Positions 20,945 through 32,404 of a stretch of 64,000 nucleotides of DNA are shown here, in pieces. The first letter of the stretch is position 1, and every line of letters starts with the position of its first letter. This stretch comes from Hetaerina americana (lineage: Eukaryota; Arthropoda; Insecta; Odonata; Calopterygidae). Made by a program: the position numbers and the translations under genes. The stretch covers positions 2,707,872-2,771,871 of the forward strand of contig JAKTNV010000060.1 in assembly GCA_022747635.1 (NCBI GenBank), written 5' to 3'. A model generated the notes under the pieces. It did not search any database and had not been told where the DNA came from. It saw only the letters and a program-made list of their open reading frames with translations.

Positions 20945-21770
20945 AATTGTTTTATATTTTATTTATTTTAAATGTTGTGATGAGCGCTAAATGTAATAAA
21001 TTCTTTGCTGCATCTGAACATTTACCTGCCCTCAGGCCGTAGCTCTACAGTTCTGAGAAATAAAATCAGAGTATATTTTGGGCTTAACGTAAGTGTTTTA
21101 TGAACAAATTGAAAGATGGTTATTTGTCATCAAACACACAATAGAGATATTGCATATTATGAAACTAGAAGTGAACATAGGGTTCTACGAATGGAATGAG
21201 TGAATAAATAAATGAGAAGCCTTAGGATAAAACGCATTAAATGATGACATTACGGGATATTATGATGCCACTGAATAAAATTATTTTAAATTAAGTGAAA
21301 CTGTTACGCCGGGCATCAATTTACGTTAAAGTCCAATTAATAAATATTAATCCCGCAGTGGCAGCTAGGGCATATATAATTGTGGCTATTATTAATCAGT
21401 GTTAATCACCACCTATTCTCAAAAAATTCTTTTAACAATATGTGAAGCAAATAACAAATAATTAGACACAAGAAACATTACTACTTGGTAGAAAGTATCA
21501 TACAAAAGAAAACATTATTCTATTTACAATTTATCAACCAATAATTCATCTATACTGTAGTAACACTCGAGGAGTAATAACTTCTTAAGGTCAATTTTTA
21601 TGATCATTGGCAGTTTATCATAAGGAAGGCTGCCCGACATGGGACATTCTTAGGAATAGTAAGTGGCTGATTTTTCAGGTGCTCAATCACCCTTCCATAT
21701 ATCAAATGATCATGCACAGGGATATTTGATATAAACAAGCATTGATTCCTTTTTAAAAGTAAAGAGCAAT
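20945..21770. other. Intergenic, no recognisable features
   Basis: AT-rich, with no open frame or repeat I can assign. Confidence 0.4.
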
Positions 21771-21779
21771 GAAAACTGT

Positions 21780-22025
21780 ATATGCAAGGCTAAACCATTA
21801 ATTTTTGTGATTTAAATGGTGGCTTTCCTGGGGACCTGATGGGAACATTTATAATTGCTTTCACAGACCTATTTTACAAGGGAAATACCTTCATTGCTGC
21901 ACTAGAGGTCCCCCAGAAGACATTTCCATAGACCAGGTAGGGAGGAATGTTAGCATCATATACAAGTTTCCCCTCCCATGGAATACAAACCTTGATGTGG
22001 TGCAAGGGATTTTGTGTTCCAGTGA
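21780..22025 (-). mobile_element. Non-LTR RT tail scrap
   Basis: The minus-strand reading LVYDANIPPYLVYGNVFWG (about 21980-21910) resembles the post-RT block of CR1/Jockey elements (Y...I.PYL.YG...WG). It continues with SVKAIINVP. Short and shifted. Confidence 0.45.
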
Positions 22026-22089
22026 CCCCTAGAGGTGCTCTGGCAAGAACAATGATAATTACTGTTCATAGGGTAACACATGACAGATA

Positions 22090-22210
22090 GGTCGAAGGTT
22101 ATGAGCCAGACAAAAATTGTCTGCTCAGCATCTGTTCCTTAGTGAAGTGGCTGCAAACGTGTCGGACCCCAGGAAGGTGGCCATTGGGTGATAATGTCAT
22201 GTTCAAAACA
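22090..22210 (+). repeat. RTE-5'-related repeat, copy 2 (partial)
   Basis: Shares AGCCAGACAAA, TCCTTAGTGAAGTGGCTGC, GGACCCCAG and TGATAATGTCATG in order with the copies at 7635 and 42180. Confidence 0.55.
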
Positions 22211-22511
22211 CTATTTAGATAGGCAACAAGAAATCACCTAGATAGATTTATTCCCATCAGAACAGTACATAATTGTATGGGCTTCATTAAGATTCAATTA
22301 CATTTATAGGTGCATTAACATACATACAAATTCACAGGAATAATAATGCATATGAAATATATGAGTATTAAACATTTAAAAAACAGAATTCCCTACATTG
22401 GCTCTGTCTATGTACTCTTGGCTGCTATAAAAAGCATTACTTAAAATAAAAATTTTCAACTTTTTAAAATTTATTTTCTTGGGGGAGTATTCATTTTAAC
22501 TCTTGAGGAAG

Positions 22512-22700
22512 TCAATTAAACAGCAGTCTTCCTGAAATTTCTGGAGTTTTTTGTAGTGCTGCTACTCTGCAATAGCCATTATGAAAATTATCCTTACCCC
22601 TGGTGTTGTAATTGTGAACATCCCTATTTCTGACCAGTGAAGGGATTTTGTTGCAGGCATACAAAATCACATTATACATATAGATACAGGGATTGGTCAT
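22512..22700 (-). pseudogene. C-terminal tail of the CR1-like RT
   Basis: NRDVHNYNTRGKDNFHN and CRVAALQKTPEISGRLLFN match the terminal H.YNTR and G..LFN blocks of this non-LTR group. It is separated from the RT body by the fold-back insertion. Confidence 0.75.
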
Positions 22701-22807
22701 GATTTTGTGACATTTGAAGTACTCCCTGCAGGATTTTCTGGCATTTAGTTTAAATATAACTCTAAATATAATTAATGGTTTCTGGCGTAACTTTATGGAA
22801 CCGATTC

Positions 22808-22904
22808 ATTATAAATAAATGAAAGGACTAACTTTGTAGTTCCACACGAAAGTGTGGAACTTTCGTGTGGAACTACAAAGTTAGTCCTTTCATTTATTTA
22901 TAAT
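22808..22904. repeat. 97-bp palindrome (fold-back insertion)
   Basis: Perfect 45-bp arms (22808-22852 and 22860-22904) around TGTGGAA. It is flanked by a 12-base duplication ATAACTCTAAAT (22756-22767 and 22902-22913), indicating insertion into the CR1-like element. The arm contains CTTTGTAGTTCCACAC, similar to the CTTTGTAACTTCCACAC head of the hammerhead-like repeat at 31297. Confidence 0.8.
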
Positions 22905-23314
22905 AACTCTAAATGCCCGTTTTTAAAGGCTGAGTATTCTATTGATGTTTTCATGTGCTGAGCTCCCCCAGCAGATGATGCCATATCGAGCTATGGACTC
23001 AAATATACCATGGTATACTGGGATTAATATTTCTGTATTGCAATAGTTGGCAAGATTTTGTAAAAGGAATAGGACTGAACATAATTTTTTACTACATTTT
23101 TCCATTTGAAACCTCCAGCTTAACTTGTTGTCTATTTCTAAAAATAAGGTGGTATGCTCTAACTCAGATATCAATTGGTTTCCTATTTCTGCAGAAACAT
23201 CTAACTGAAGGTCTCTATTATTAAATACCAAGTAAACTGTTTTTCTTGCATTTAGTTGTAAATTATTTACATTCAGCCATTGAGTGACTGAATTCACCAT
23301 AGCATACATATCTA

Positions 23315-23551
23315 CTATATTTCTAATTGAGATGATTTCATATGACCTGGTATTAGACTTATGTCATCTGCATAGAGCAACATGTTATTATTCTCTGGAG
23401 AGATTATGGCTTTTTCAATGTGATTCATATATACCAGGAAAATTAAAGGACCTAATACAGAAGCTTGTGGAACACCATATTTAATAATTTTCATTGCTGA
23501 TTTGTAGGTAGCACAATTTTTTCCAACAATTGCTACATCTGTTTCAAACAA
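23315..23551 (-). pseudogene. Reverse transcriptase palm fragment of the CR1-like element
   Basis: YGVPQASVLGPLIFLVYMNH followed by MLLYADDISLIPGHM: RT motifs B and C with both catalytic Asp kept. The continuation 23309-22923 (QWLNVNNLQLNARKTVYLVF, WGSSAHENINRIL) is the thumb and tail. Upstream fingers are broken. Confidence 0.88.
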
Positions 23552-23908
23552 AGTTTGTATTAAGTGCTGTTTGTAACAAAGTTTGTATTAAGTGCTGCTG
23601 CCCAGTCAAGACTCTTCGATTCCCATTAAAATAAATTCATATTTTCCTGTGAGTTTTACGTATGTATACTGTATCAGCGTTTCTCTCTTCTTCTAACTGT
23701 TAAAGTGTGTGCATTAAATTCAACAATTTGAGCATGATGATCTGAGATAATAGTTTCTAAAACTAGAGATTTGAAGTTATGCTCAGCTAGATTTGTAGCT
23801 TTGTTGTCAATAACAGTTTTTGAGTGAGATGACTCTCTGGTTGAGGTATAAATAGTTAGCTGAACACTATAGCAGAGAAGTATTTCTTTTGGCTTCTGAG
23901 TAGAGCTG

Positions 23909-24478
23909 TTATCTTATGAGACATCTATATTCAGGTCCCCCAGCAATGATAATTTTATTATTTTTCTTGATGACTTTCTCAAGTATTTTATCCATTTTTT
24001 TGAGAAAATCATCGACTTGTGCGCTTGGAGATCTGTACAGACCAATAAAAAAATAAGTTTCATTTGTCTTGGGCCAATTGCTTAAGGTTATTTCAAATCC
24101 CTTTTCTTTGTCAATTTTATTTTTAAAGTTTTTATAGGCTCTGGTTACTGATTCAGAACAAGTTATGGCAAAAAATGTAACACCACCACCTTTATTTTTT
24201 TCCCTACAGAAATGATCGACAAGAAAATAGTCCCTCAACTCTAGACATTTCATTTCATTATCTTTTAGGCCATGCTCCATTATACAAAGAAAATCCAGCC
24301 TCTCTTCCTTTAATAGGATCTTAATTTCAAGCTTTTTATTTGCTATGTATTGAATGTTTTGATGTAGAAGCTTCACAGAGTAATTTTTTGTGCAACCAAC
24401 TATCTTTTTTATATTTTGATTTGGGGTACTCATTACATTCAAATGGGCTACCTCTGTTTTCCATTTCCTTGGATGCAC
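23909..24478 (-). pseudogene. Apurinic-type endonuclease of the CR1-like element
   Basis: 189 codons. KLLHQNIQYIANKKLEI, DFLCIMEHGLKDNEM and CREKNKGGGVTFF follow the N(I)Q, E and GGG order of the domain. FFIGLYRSPSAQVDDFL is the RSPS block, and IIIAGG ends at a frameshift just where GDLN(I)D is expected. The nicking nuclease would prime target-site reverse transcription in an active copy. Confidence 0.85.
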
Positions 24479-24752
24479 AAATATTTGCTACATTTTCAAT
24501 TTGCTTACCTAACAGATATGCCCCTTTGCAATTGAAATACAGGCCATCGTGAGCTAAGCAGCGATCATTTTTGTGTTTGTTTATGTCACAGAATACAACC
24601 TTAAGAGTACCAAAAGCCCATCTGAGATTATCATTTACTTTTTGAATATAACTAAGGTCGATATCTCGTCGGTGTAAAATACTGTTTACCACTATAACTG
24701 ATTTTGGGAAATGTATCTTCATGCACCTGATAGGCTCATACATTTCTCCCAT
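24336..24752 (-). pseudogene. ORF1 SGNH-esterase-like fragment
   Basis: 138 codons with SILHRRDIDLSYIQKVNDNL, VVFCDINKHKND and LAHDGLYFNCKGAYLLGKQI. The DGLYFNCKG block is the conserved D-x2-H region of retrotransposon SGNH esterases, with the usual His replaced by Phe, so catalysis is unlikely. It overlaps the endonuclease frame start. Confidence 0.7.
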
Positions 24753-24945
24753 TACTTCATCAGGTGATCTTGAGCTTCAAAGATTGTTTATTTCTACATG
24801 AAAAAAAACCATATCTGTCTGGCTGATTTTCACATTTTGAGCAATTTCTTCCACCTTTCAACTCATTTGCTCTGCTTTGATTCCACAGAGCACTTTCTTT
24901 TCCACTCCTTTGATATGCACAAGTTTCACAATGGAATCACCTATT

Positions 24946-25125
24946 TGAATAGCTTTTTCGGGTGGAAAAAACTTGGGGAAGCACAGCTTCTTTCAGCGTG
25001 GATCAAAGAAGTCACAGAAGCATTTCTTTTCACATTCTTTTAGAATAACTTTTCTGGGTTGAAAAACACTTGGGGAAGTAGAGCTTGTTCCAGCGTGGAT
25101 CAAAGGGGTAACAGAGGCACTTTTT
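24946..25125 (-). repeat. Tandem about 85-bp repeat inside ORF1 linker
   Basis: Two units, 25125-25040 and 25035-24946. In the minus frame both keep SVT-LIHA---SPS-F-P-K (SASVTPLIHAGTSSTSPSVF and NASVTSLIHAERSCASPSFF). A third copy lies at 40562-40660, where it runs into VIIIGDS, the first block of SGNH esterases. So the unit is the ORF1 linker just before the esterase domain. Confidence 0.65.
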
Positions 25126-25277
25126 TTCTCATTTTCACCACTTTTAATGTTATTTCACTTCATGTTTTCCCATATAAATTTGGATTTGAAAGGGACAGTT
25201 GTTGTTGATTTAACCAGCTTCTTACCATCAACAGATGAATCGTTTTCTTTGTAGAACACAAGTTCCCTTACCAATTT

Positions 25278-25478
25278 CTAAGTTTCCAGTTCCCAATTTT
25301 TATTTTTCTCCGGAAGCGCGACCAAATCTTTCATGAAAATGCATATACCTTTGTATTTAGATTCAATCTCCTGCTTATGTTTGACAAACTTTTCTTCTTC
25401 TGAACAGGAGGTACACATCCAGTCACTGTCTTCTGAGATTTCATAACTTTCCACTTGGTGTGAATCCATAAAAAACAC
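25278..25478 (-). pseudogene. ORF1 PHD-like fragment of the CR1-like element
   Basis: 66 codons with DWMCTSCSEEEKFVKHK, the W-x-C-x2-C end of a PHD finger, followed by a charged helix. PHD fingers at the start of ORF1 are known in several non-LTR clades; binding partner unknown. Confidence 0.6.
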
Positions 25479-25589
25479 TTATCACATCTTGTACCCTATT
25501 TACACCTTTTTGACAGAGTTTGCACTTATTAATGAAATATTTTTGGTTTTTTTGAGTGAGCTCTATGAGATGAGTTGTCAAAGTGCCAT

Positions 25590-25935
25590 TTTGTTTGAAG
25601 AACTTCAAGTATTATTCCCAAGATTATTAAGATGGCCATTATAAGGAAAATGAGTCCTGGCAACTATGGGACTCAGCCCAGTCAGCCATGTATCTTGCGC
25701 AGTAGTGGTAAAGTAAGGCTTCCTTTTTGGTCTTCTAATGTAAGTCCTGCAAAGCAAAACTGACGGCAGCAGCACAGATGACGCAAAAGAAGAAGACGTA
25801 ATTATTTAAATAGAACCATGGAACGTTAGGACGATATTGAGCTAATAAAATTAGAGAATATAAAGCGAGAGATAGTAAAATGAAATATAGATATTTTAGG
25901 TCTATGTGAAGTTTGATGGAAGGTTATGCAGTCCT
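25590..25935 (+). mobile_element. 5' end of an RTE-like element
   Basis: The repeat 25600-25800 (GGCAACTATGGGACTCAGCC, TGACGGCAGCAGCACAGATG) is followed by a degenerate endonuclease start: RYDIELIKLENIKREIVK then NIDILGLCEV, typical of RTE ORF2 (GKLENVKREMARMNIDILGISE). The same 5' sequence stands alone at 42180-42535. Confidence 0.65.
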
Positions 25936-26249
25936 ATGTTCATGCTATGAAATGTGTTGTAAGTTGATGATAATCTAAAATAAGTAGTATTTAGATTTTC
26001 CTTAACTCTTGTGGAGTAGTTATGGATGTTACATCTTAATTGGTAATTTGTAGATTAACTTTCACATGAACCAGAACCTTAAAGATATATAAACTAATTA
26101 TAGTCATGATTCCATAACTAATAAAACAGGTTTGTGCAAAACATGTGGTTGTATATTAGAAAGAGAGAGAATAGCAAATATTTCTTTTGTAGAAGCAAAA
26201 TTTGTTAAACATTTGGGGAATTACCCCATAACTCAAGACCACAATTTGA

Positions 26250-27215
26250 ATAATATTAAAAGGTGGCATGGTAAAGTGTTAAATGATACTCATTTGAAAT
26301 GAGAAAGTTGAGCTTTCTTAACATATAAAATGCTTTACACGGTTTATTACAGGTCGGACTGATGTGTGTCTCAGATTTAAGTTTAGTATCAATATAAATT
26401 CTTAGTATTTTACCAGTTTCAAGATCAGTTATTTTTGATCTAAGACTGCTCACAATATGCTGAGTTTTGTTAGTATTTAAATGCTAATGATTAACATCAA
26501 ACCATTCCTTAGCCTGTATTTGGGTAGTGCTAGATAGTACCTTTGCATCTGCATATAAAATAGATGTAGGTTTTATATAACAGGGAAAATCATTAATCAT
26601 GATGATGAAAAGTACTGGGCCAAGGACAAGGCCCTGTGGTACACCACATTTTACTTTAAGAGCTGCAGATGGACAGCTATCAAGTTCAACCAATTGGTAG
26701 GGAACATCCAAATACGGCTTCATTAGCTTCAGTGCAACTCCCTGAACACCATAATATTCTAGCTTTGTTAGTAATATTGAATGATTAACACGGTTGAAAG
26801 CCTGACTAAGATCACATAGCATCACAGAGACTGCTTCCTTATCTTCAAATGCATTAATGACATAATTAACTATGGACGCTACTGCCAAAATTGTAAATTT
26901 CTCACATCAAAAGCCATACTGTAATTTGGAATAAATCATTTGACTCAAAAAAATACATATTTGATCTTTCATAATAGGTTCAAAAATTTTACCAAAAATG
27001 GGGACTATGGAAATGGGGCATTAGTTAGTTAAATCATCTTCATCACCTTTCTTACAGACAGGTACTCTTTTGGAATATTTTAGAGCTGTTGGAAAATTTC
27101 CTGTCTCAAAACATAAGTTGACTAATATAGCCAATGGTTCCGCAATGAACATAATCCCTGAGTAGGGAAATATACAGGCCATAAATATCATAACTGCTGG
27201 ATTTAAAAACATTTT
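26250..27215 (-). mobile_element. Second non-LTR (Jockey/CR1-type) remnant
   Basis: Minus-strand pieces: GNFPTALKYSKRVPVCKKGD (27110-27040, RT entry), the RT body at 26888-26484, and post-RT 26453-26256 (KILRIYIDTKLKSETHI). The open frame near 27776-27585 may be its 5' linker. It is broken by stops. Confidence 0.8.
26484..26888 (-). pseudogene. Reverse transcriptase fragment with lost catalytic Asp
   Basis: 134 codons: VSVMLCDLSQAFNRVNHSIL (motif A), LKVKCGVPQGLVLGPVLF (motif B), SILYADAKVLSS (motif C). The usual YADD reads YADA, so one metal-binding Asp is missing and polymerisation is not expected. Confidence 0.87.
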
Positions 27216-27219
27216 TAAC

Positions 27220-29630
27220 AGTCAATATAATATAAAATGGAGTAACAAAATTCCATTTAAAATATAAATTATTCGGTGAAGATTTTGCAGCATATTACCA
27301 ACATTGGCATTATCAGTGTTTCGAGAAAACGGATTGTCTTCAATAGATTTTAAGTAAATAAATATTTACAGCATCTTGGGTAAAAGTAAATTTTCTTTTC
27401 CATTGTCATGAACAAATTCTTGATTGATTACTCTCCATGCTGCCTTTTGTTTATGTTTTGCATTCAATATAAAATCCTTATTAGCTTTATTTTTTTCACA
27501 CCTATCTGAATTTTGATAATTTCAATTATATTTCAAGTAAGCCCCTTTGTCATGCAGGCTTCCCCTGGTTTTGTAATAGTGTTATTAACTAATTATATTA
27601 TTTCTAAGAGCTAATAATTCCCCAGTATACCTGAGATAATTTTTACTTCCAGTGGGCATAATGTTTAATATTTTAATAGGAAAGCTTTGTTCAAAAACAT
27701 CAAGGAAATTACCTAAGAAGATTGAAAAAAAGTTTGCTCTACAGAGCCATTGAAAATAATATACCATTCCAGACAAGATAGAAGCGGTTGAAAACTCTCT
27801 GAACTTCTATGCTTATGGGCCTCATGATAATGGTTTTACCTTTATTTGAGAATGCCTTTGAATAATTTGAGTCCTAAAAGTGAAGCTCCAACCTTGTTGG
27901 TCATAAAGGAGATTGTAAATATCACTTATATACTACTGTTCAGGACCATAATTGGAACCCCATTATCTAAGCAGGAAGAAAAGCAAGTAATTGAGGAATT
28001 GGAAAATCTACGACTAGGAATGAAAGTTGGTGAGGAATTCATAAAATCAGGTAGATATGCAGATTATTAATATTTTGTATGCAAGATAGTTAAGGCATAA
28101 CAAGCATTGTACCGTGAATACGTTATTCAGTGCAATAAATATGGCATGAGAATAAATATAAAAAATCCTTTGTTGAGAGTTTCTCCAGAATGAAGAAGAC
28201 TAAGATAAACGTTCAAAGAAGAGGGCAAAATTAGATTAAGAAGAAGAGTTTACTCTAACCAACAGCCTTTGGAATACAACCTTGATGACATGGATAGGCT
28301 GCATATTTATTGGGAGTAATCCAAAGTAGGACGAAAGATATATTTTGAATTATCTGATGTGAGGAAGATGGCATGTGAAATAAAAAAAGGATCTATTTCT
28401 GCTTCAGAAAAGAAGTTAAAAGCATTATCCAAACCATCAAAGATGTTTAAAAAGAGGATTGGCTGGAGTGTATTTTCTCTGGAAGGTGGAGAATAGTGTG
28501 GCTGGATTCAATGGATTATTTGGTTCATCTTCAGTACGATAGATAGCGGGACTGGACCAAAGTATTTCCAGTAAGACCTTGACGAAGGTTATTCTTTTTG
28601 AGATTTAATTGCCCCTCGGTGTGCTTTATAATATCCGAGTAATTGAGTTTGTCATTTTTACGAATAGTCCAGCGGTGGTCGAGCATAATTTGGAGAGTCT
28701 CGCCATCTTTCATAGCATTTGGGGAACTATATCAAAAATCTGCCACGTAGCAATTGGCCATTTTGCAACAGACAGATCGAAGTGCCATTTTGTCGTGGTT
28801 ACTGTTCTAGAACATATATTATTCTACGAGACTGAGCTTGTACAACTGGTTAAAACAATGGTAAGTGTATATTTAACTAGTTCCTATTTCAGTTCTATTT
28901 ACGTTAGCCTATTTAAGGTTCTTCAAGTCAGAAATGAAGATACATGTATAAACATGAAGTTTGTGGACCACGCGTCCGACCCATTTTGAAAAAAAAAATG
29001 AGAATTTAATAACATTAGGTTTTATTATGTGGTACAGAAAAGCTAGTAGAGAAAACCAGCTATGTCGTACAGAAAAGATCCATACACCCTGTTTTAGGCA
29101 AGGTTCCTCATATCCTACACCTTCCCTCTACACAGCAAACCAGCGGCTACGGCGCCCTGGGTGGGTTGGGGGGGGGGATGTTAGGTCACCAGCTTTGAAA
29201 AAACAAAGCTTCTCTGCCCTCACATTTCAAACACCAAATATACTTCTAGTATGGGTATTTATTTTCTACTGCGAAAATATTCGAATTTGTCAATTCCAGG
29301 ATACATTAACTGCTATCGTTACTCCAAAGTATTCGAACTACTTTGCGTTTGTTATGTTTGCTGGCTTCATATTGTTAATGATTTCATGCGCGATAGGTAG
29401 TTCACAGAAATGATGCAGGGTTGGCCGAATCCGAAATTAAAATGAAAAGTGTTTTCACTGGCGATAATAGGGATTGCTGATATCAATTAAACACACAATT
29501 TATCATAGCCACGGCCTTGAATCATTCACATTTTTAGGAATATAATAATGCTAAGCAAGGTGAATGAGATTTACACCTTGAAATTATTACTTTGTGACAA
29601 AGTTATCACATTGACTCAATGTATTGCTTC
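27220..29630. other. Unassigned stretch with several unexplained open frames
   Basis: Open frames at 27846-28070 (+, EEKQVIEELENLRLGMKVGE), 28609-28860 (+, ends at a good donor ATG/GTAAGTG) and 28713-28531 (-, MKDGETLQIMLDHRWTIRK). None matches a family I know and no complete splice model emerges. 29170-29177 has a G run. Confidence 0.3.
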
Positions 29631-29639
29631 CTATCCATT

Positions 29640-30030
29640 AAAAATACGTTATGTCAGCAGGGTGCGGCGCTTGAATCCGGGCAAATTTCAATTAGAATTT
29701 CCCGCCAAATCGTAGTTACACTAGAGGTCGCGATTGGTGTTCTTGAAAGCTATAGGCGGCTAGCAAACAGTATAACCTTAAAATGGCCAAGAAGTTAGGT
29801 AGAGGTTCGGAGTACATTCTAAGGACCACAATAATGGAAAGTGTTCGCGCCGGGCATTATATTTAGAAATAGTTTGACTCTTACGGTATCCCAGATCAAA
29901 TGTTTACGATTTCGTGGCCAAGTATAATGCTTCGGAGAAGTCCGGGAAAGGTTTCGCTAACCCGGCGAGGACATCTCATTCAAGAAAACGCGTACTTGTC
30001 CGGATCAATCGCCGCACCCTATAATTGTAT
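29640..30030 (+). promoter_or_regulatory. CpG-rich island with short open frames
   Basis: CpG content is clearly higher than in the surroundings (TGCGGCGCTTGAATCCGGG, GTGTTCGCGCCGGGC, AACCCGGCGAGG, AATCGCCGCACCC). ATG at 29783 opens 27 codons (MAKKLGRGSEYILRTTIMES). After two close stops the same frame is open again to about 30030. It could be a promoter with a first exon, or a GC-rich relic; no family is recognised. Confidence 0.3.
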
Positions 30031-30039
30031 TTGACTCTG

Positions 30040-31260
30040 CTTTCATCTTTCTTTAAAACAGCATAGACATAGGTTTGTTACCGTTGCATACTCATCACAT
30101 ACATTGTGAGTGATTTTGGGATGTGCTCAGTAATGCTTGCAAAAGACAAGGAAAACACCCACCCATATCTCCAATTTAAATTACACATGAGACCAACCTT
30201 CTATATCTCCAATGATACCTGTAAATTGTAATTTTGATAGCCATTGGATTAGGACTAGTTGAGCTCTTTCCTTAAATATAGAGCTTCATTCTCCCTCTAT
30301 CTTTATGAAAGATGTAATTTATATGAGCATGTAGGAGAAAGTTTGATTAGTCTTATGGCCAACTTTTATCTTGCTTGCATTCAAGGAGTTTATGCCAGAG
30401 TAATCTTCAACTATATAACAAAATTAATTTTAATTTTTAATAAAGTCAAGATTATACACTGTGAACTAATAATCATATAGATGATGGTGCTGGTTTATAC
30501 TGTATAGTAATAAAATGTGGTAATGCTTTTTTAGAAATGTGCGATGAAAGTGGCAATGCTGAAACCTTCCTATGGTAAAGAGAAGAAAGCATGCACATGT
30601 AGCTGAAGGAGGGTTCGCGTAATAATAAAATAAGCTAGTTAACATGACCTTATATAAACTGTAGTAAAGGGCTCAGAAGATAGCTATAGCAGTATATACC
30701 AGTCCTGGTCATTTTGGATTTTTGAACTAATGTTGAATGTAAAAACCACAAGTAATGGTTTGAAGTCTACCAACCTTTCATGTTTTCATTATGTGAATTT
30801 GAGTTACACCCTCATGGGTGGTGGTAGTGTGTTAGTTAGGTGAAGTGAGTGAGTGTTAGTTAGGATTTTTAATGGCACAAGGGTGAACTTAATGGTTTTG
30901 ATGGTCTCCTGGCTCTTTTTACAACAAGTATCCCATCTACCTGTCCTCACAGTTGGCCCTTCTGTTACTATGTGTATGTTTTTATCCACTTCATTATATC
31001 AAACTTAACTTTCCTATTCTTGCTGCTTTTTAGCTTGCCTAACATTCTCCCCTTTATCAAAGCAGTGCCAAAGATCTATTGCCTGTCATTATGCCCTGCA
31101 TCTATTTTTTCATCCTATGTTTTCACTAAGGAATGACATTTCCTCTTACTCTGTACATAGCTCTTTCTCAATAAATTGCCTTTCTGGGGCTACACTTGGC
31201 TTTCACCTCTTTGCATCCTAAAATGAGAAACGGGCAATGTACATCTATCAGCCTGAATTC
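30040..31260. other. No recognisable features
   Basis: AT-rich DNA; the open frame at 30259-30480 has a hydrophobic, Leu/Ile-rich translation without motif. I see no repeats assigned here. Confidence 0.4.
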
Positions 31261-31296
31261 TATGGTCTCGGGCTCAACTTTGTGGAGGTTCATGTT

Positions 31297-31460
31297 CGTT
31301 TAAATGAATATACTTTGTAACTTCCACACAATTTTTATTCGTACTACCGGTTTCAACGCAACGGCGTCATCATCAGGTACCTGATGATGACGCCGTTGCG
31401 TTGAAACCGGTAGTACGAATAAAAATTGTGTGGAAGTTACAAAGTATATTCATTTAAACG
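31297..31460. repeat. Perfect 164-bp palindrome made of two hammerhead-like units
   Basis: The arms are exact inverse complements about GGTACC (31376-31381), starting CGTTTAAATGAATATAC and ending at its complement. Each arm contains CTTTGTAACTTCCACAC, ATTTTTATTCGTACTACCGG and the core region. Only the left side has the further homologous block CGGGCTCAACTTTGTGG (31269), suggesting that the right arm is an inverted copy of the left. Confidence 0.92.
31376..31416 (+). ncRNA. Hammerhead-ribozyme-like motif, palindrome copy
   Basis: GTAC (stem I) CTGATGAT, stem II GACGC-CGTT-GCGTT, GAAA, ACC/GGT (stem III), TA then GTAC closing stem I. Compared with the copy at 1738, two stem II base pairs have changed on both sides (A-T to T-A, G-C to A-T). 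The cleavage triplet is GTA (allowed). One extra T sits in the core and stem III has no loop, so activity may need a dimer or be lost. An inverted twin occupies 31341-31381. Confidence 0.5.
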
Positions 31461-31499
31461 ATCTATCAGCCTGTTTTGATGAAAGTGTTTCAATTCTGT

Positions 31500-32400
31500 T
31501 TATAAGTACACTCAAAATGAAAGTTACAAGTGTTTTTTTACAATTTTATTAATTGCCCCTGTCAGTGATTCTCCATGCATTTTGTGCTCGGACGAAGCTT
31601 TTCAGCAGCAATCCCTAAAAACAAGATCATTTTTGAGCTAATGCATATTAGGAATTGGTGCATGGGGGTGTTTTTAGGTCAGATTCCCCACCACTAAGCC
31701 TTTGTGGGGCAATTATGATGTGACATATAGAGTCTCCATATAGACATATAGACATACATATAAATGTCTCTATATATTGGAAAAGTATTTTTTTGATACT
31801 TATTGCATAAACCTTAAAGCAGTGAATGTCCAATAGGTTAGCGATACTTGGAATGCTGTGGCTAATTGCAAAAATAAAGCTTGATCATTAAGAAACTGGA
31901 CTAATTCTATAATTTTTTAACATTCTATCAATTTTCTCTTGAGTTCTTTTTCTGCCTGTTTAATCAATTCGTTCACATATATGTTTACCATCAGATGTGA
32001 TTATGAACAACTTTGCCTTACTTGTCATCCCAAGGCTAACCATCTGGGCTGTCCTTCCCCACTCCTACCTGAGCGGTCTGAAAAATAGAGTGCTTATGGA
32101 TTAATTTCCAGTCCCTCCAATGTACTCTATTTTCCGCAATATATTCTTTGGTGTTTTAATTCACTCTTTTAAATGCCATTCCAAATTCTCTAAAACAGGA
32201 AAATACATCCTCAAATTCTCTTATTTCTCAGGATGACCCTGGGAATACCTAAATCTACATTATATAACCATATGAGTACTAGGGATAAACTGACTCCTCT
32301 ACTTCTTATATGTTATGTCAAAAGCCTTTGTCTTAGTACTACGTGAGGTCTTTCTTCATCTTTTGAAACACTCTTCCGGTTTATTTCTGTGTTAAATGTG
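31500..32400. other. No recognisable features
   Basis: AT-rich intergenic sequence; no open frame or repeat family recognised. Confidence 0.4.
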
Positions 32401-32404
32401 ATGC

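Larger units (their letters stand above)
22500..25490 (-). mobile_element. CR1/L2-like non-LTR retrotransposon, long but degenerate
   Basis: Parts found in the expected 5' to 3' order on the minus strand: PHD-like ORF1 start (25478-25278), linker with an internal tandem repeat (25125-24946), SGNH-esterase part (24752-24336), apurinic-type endonuclease (24478-23909), RT (23551-23315), post-RT (23309-22923) and the C-terminal tail (22700-22512). Frameshifts separate them. The RT catalytic YADD is intact. A fold-back is inserted at 22768-22913. The copy is inactive but covers both ORFs. Confidence 0.85.
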
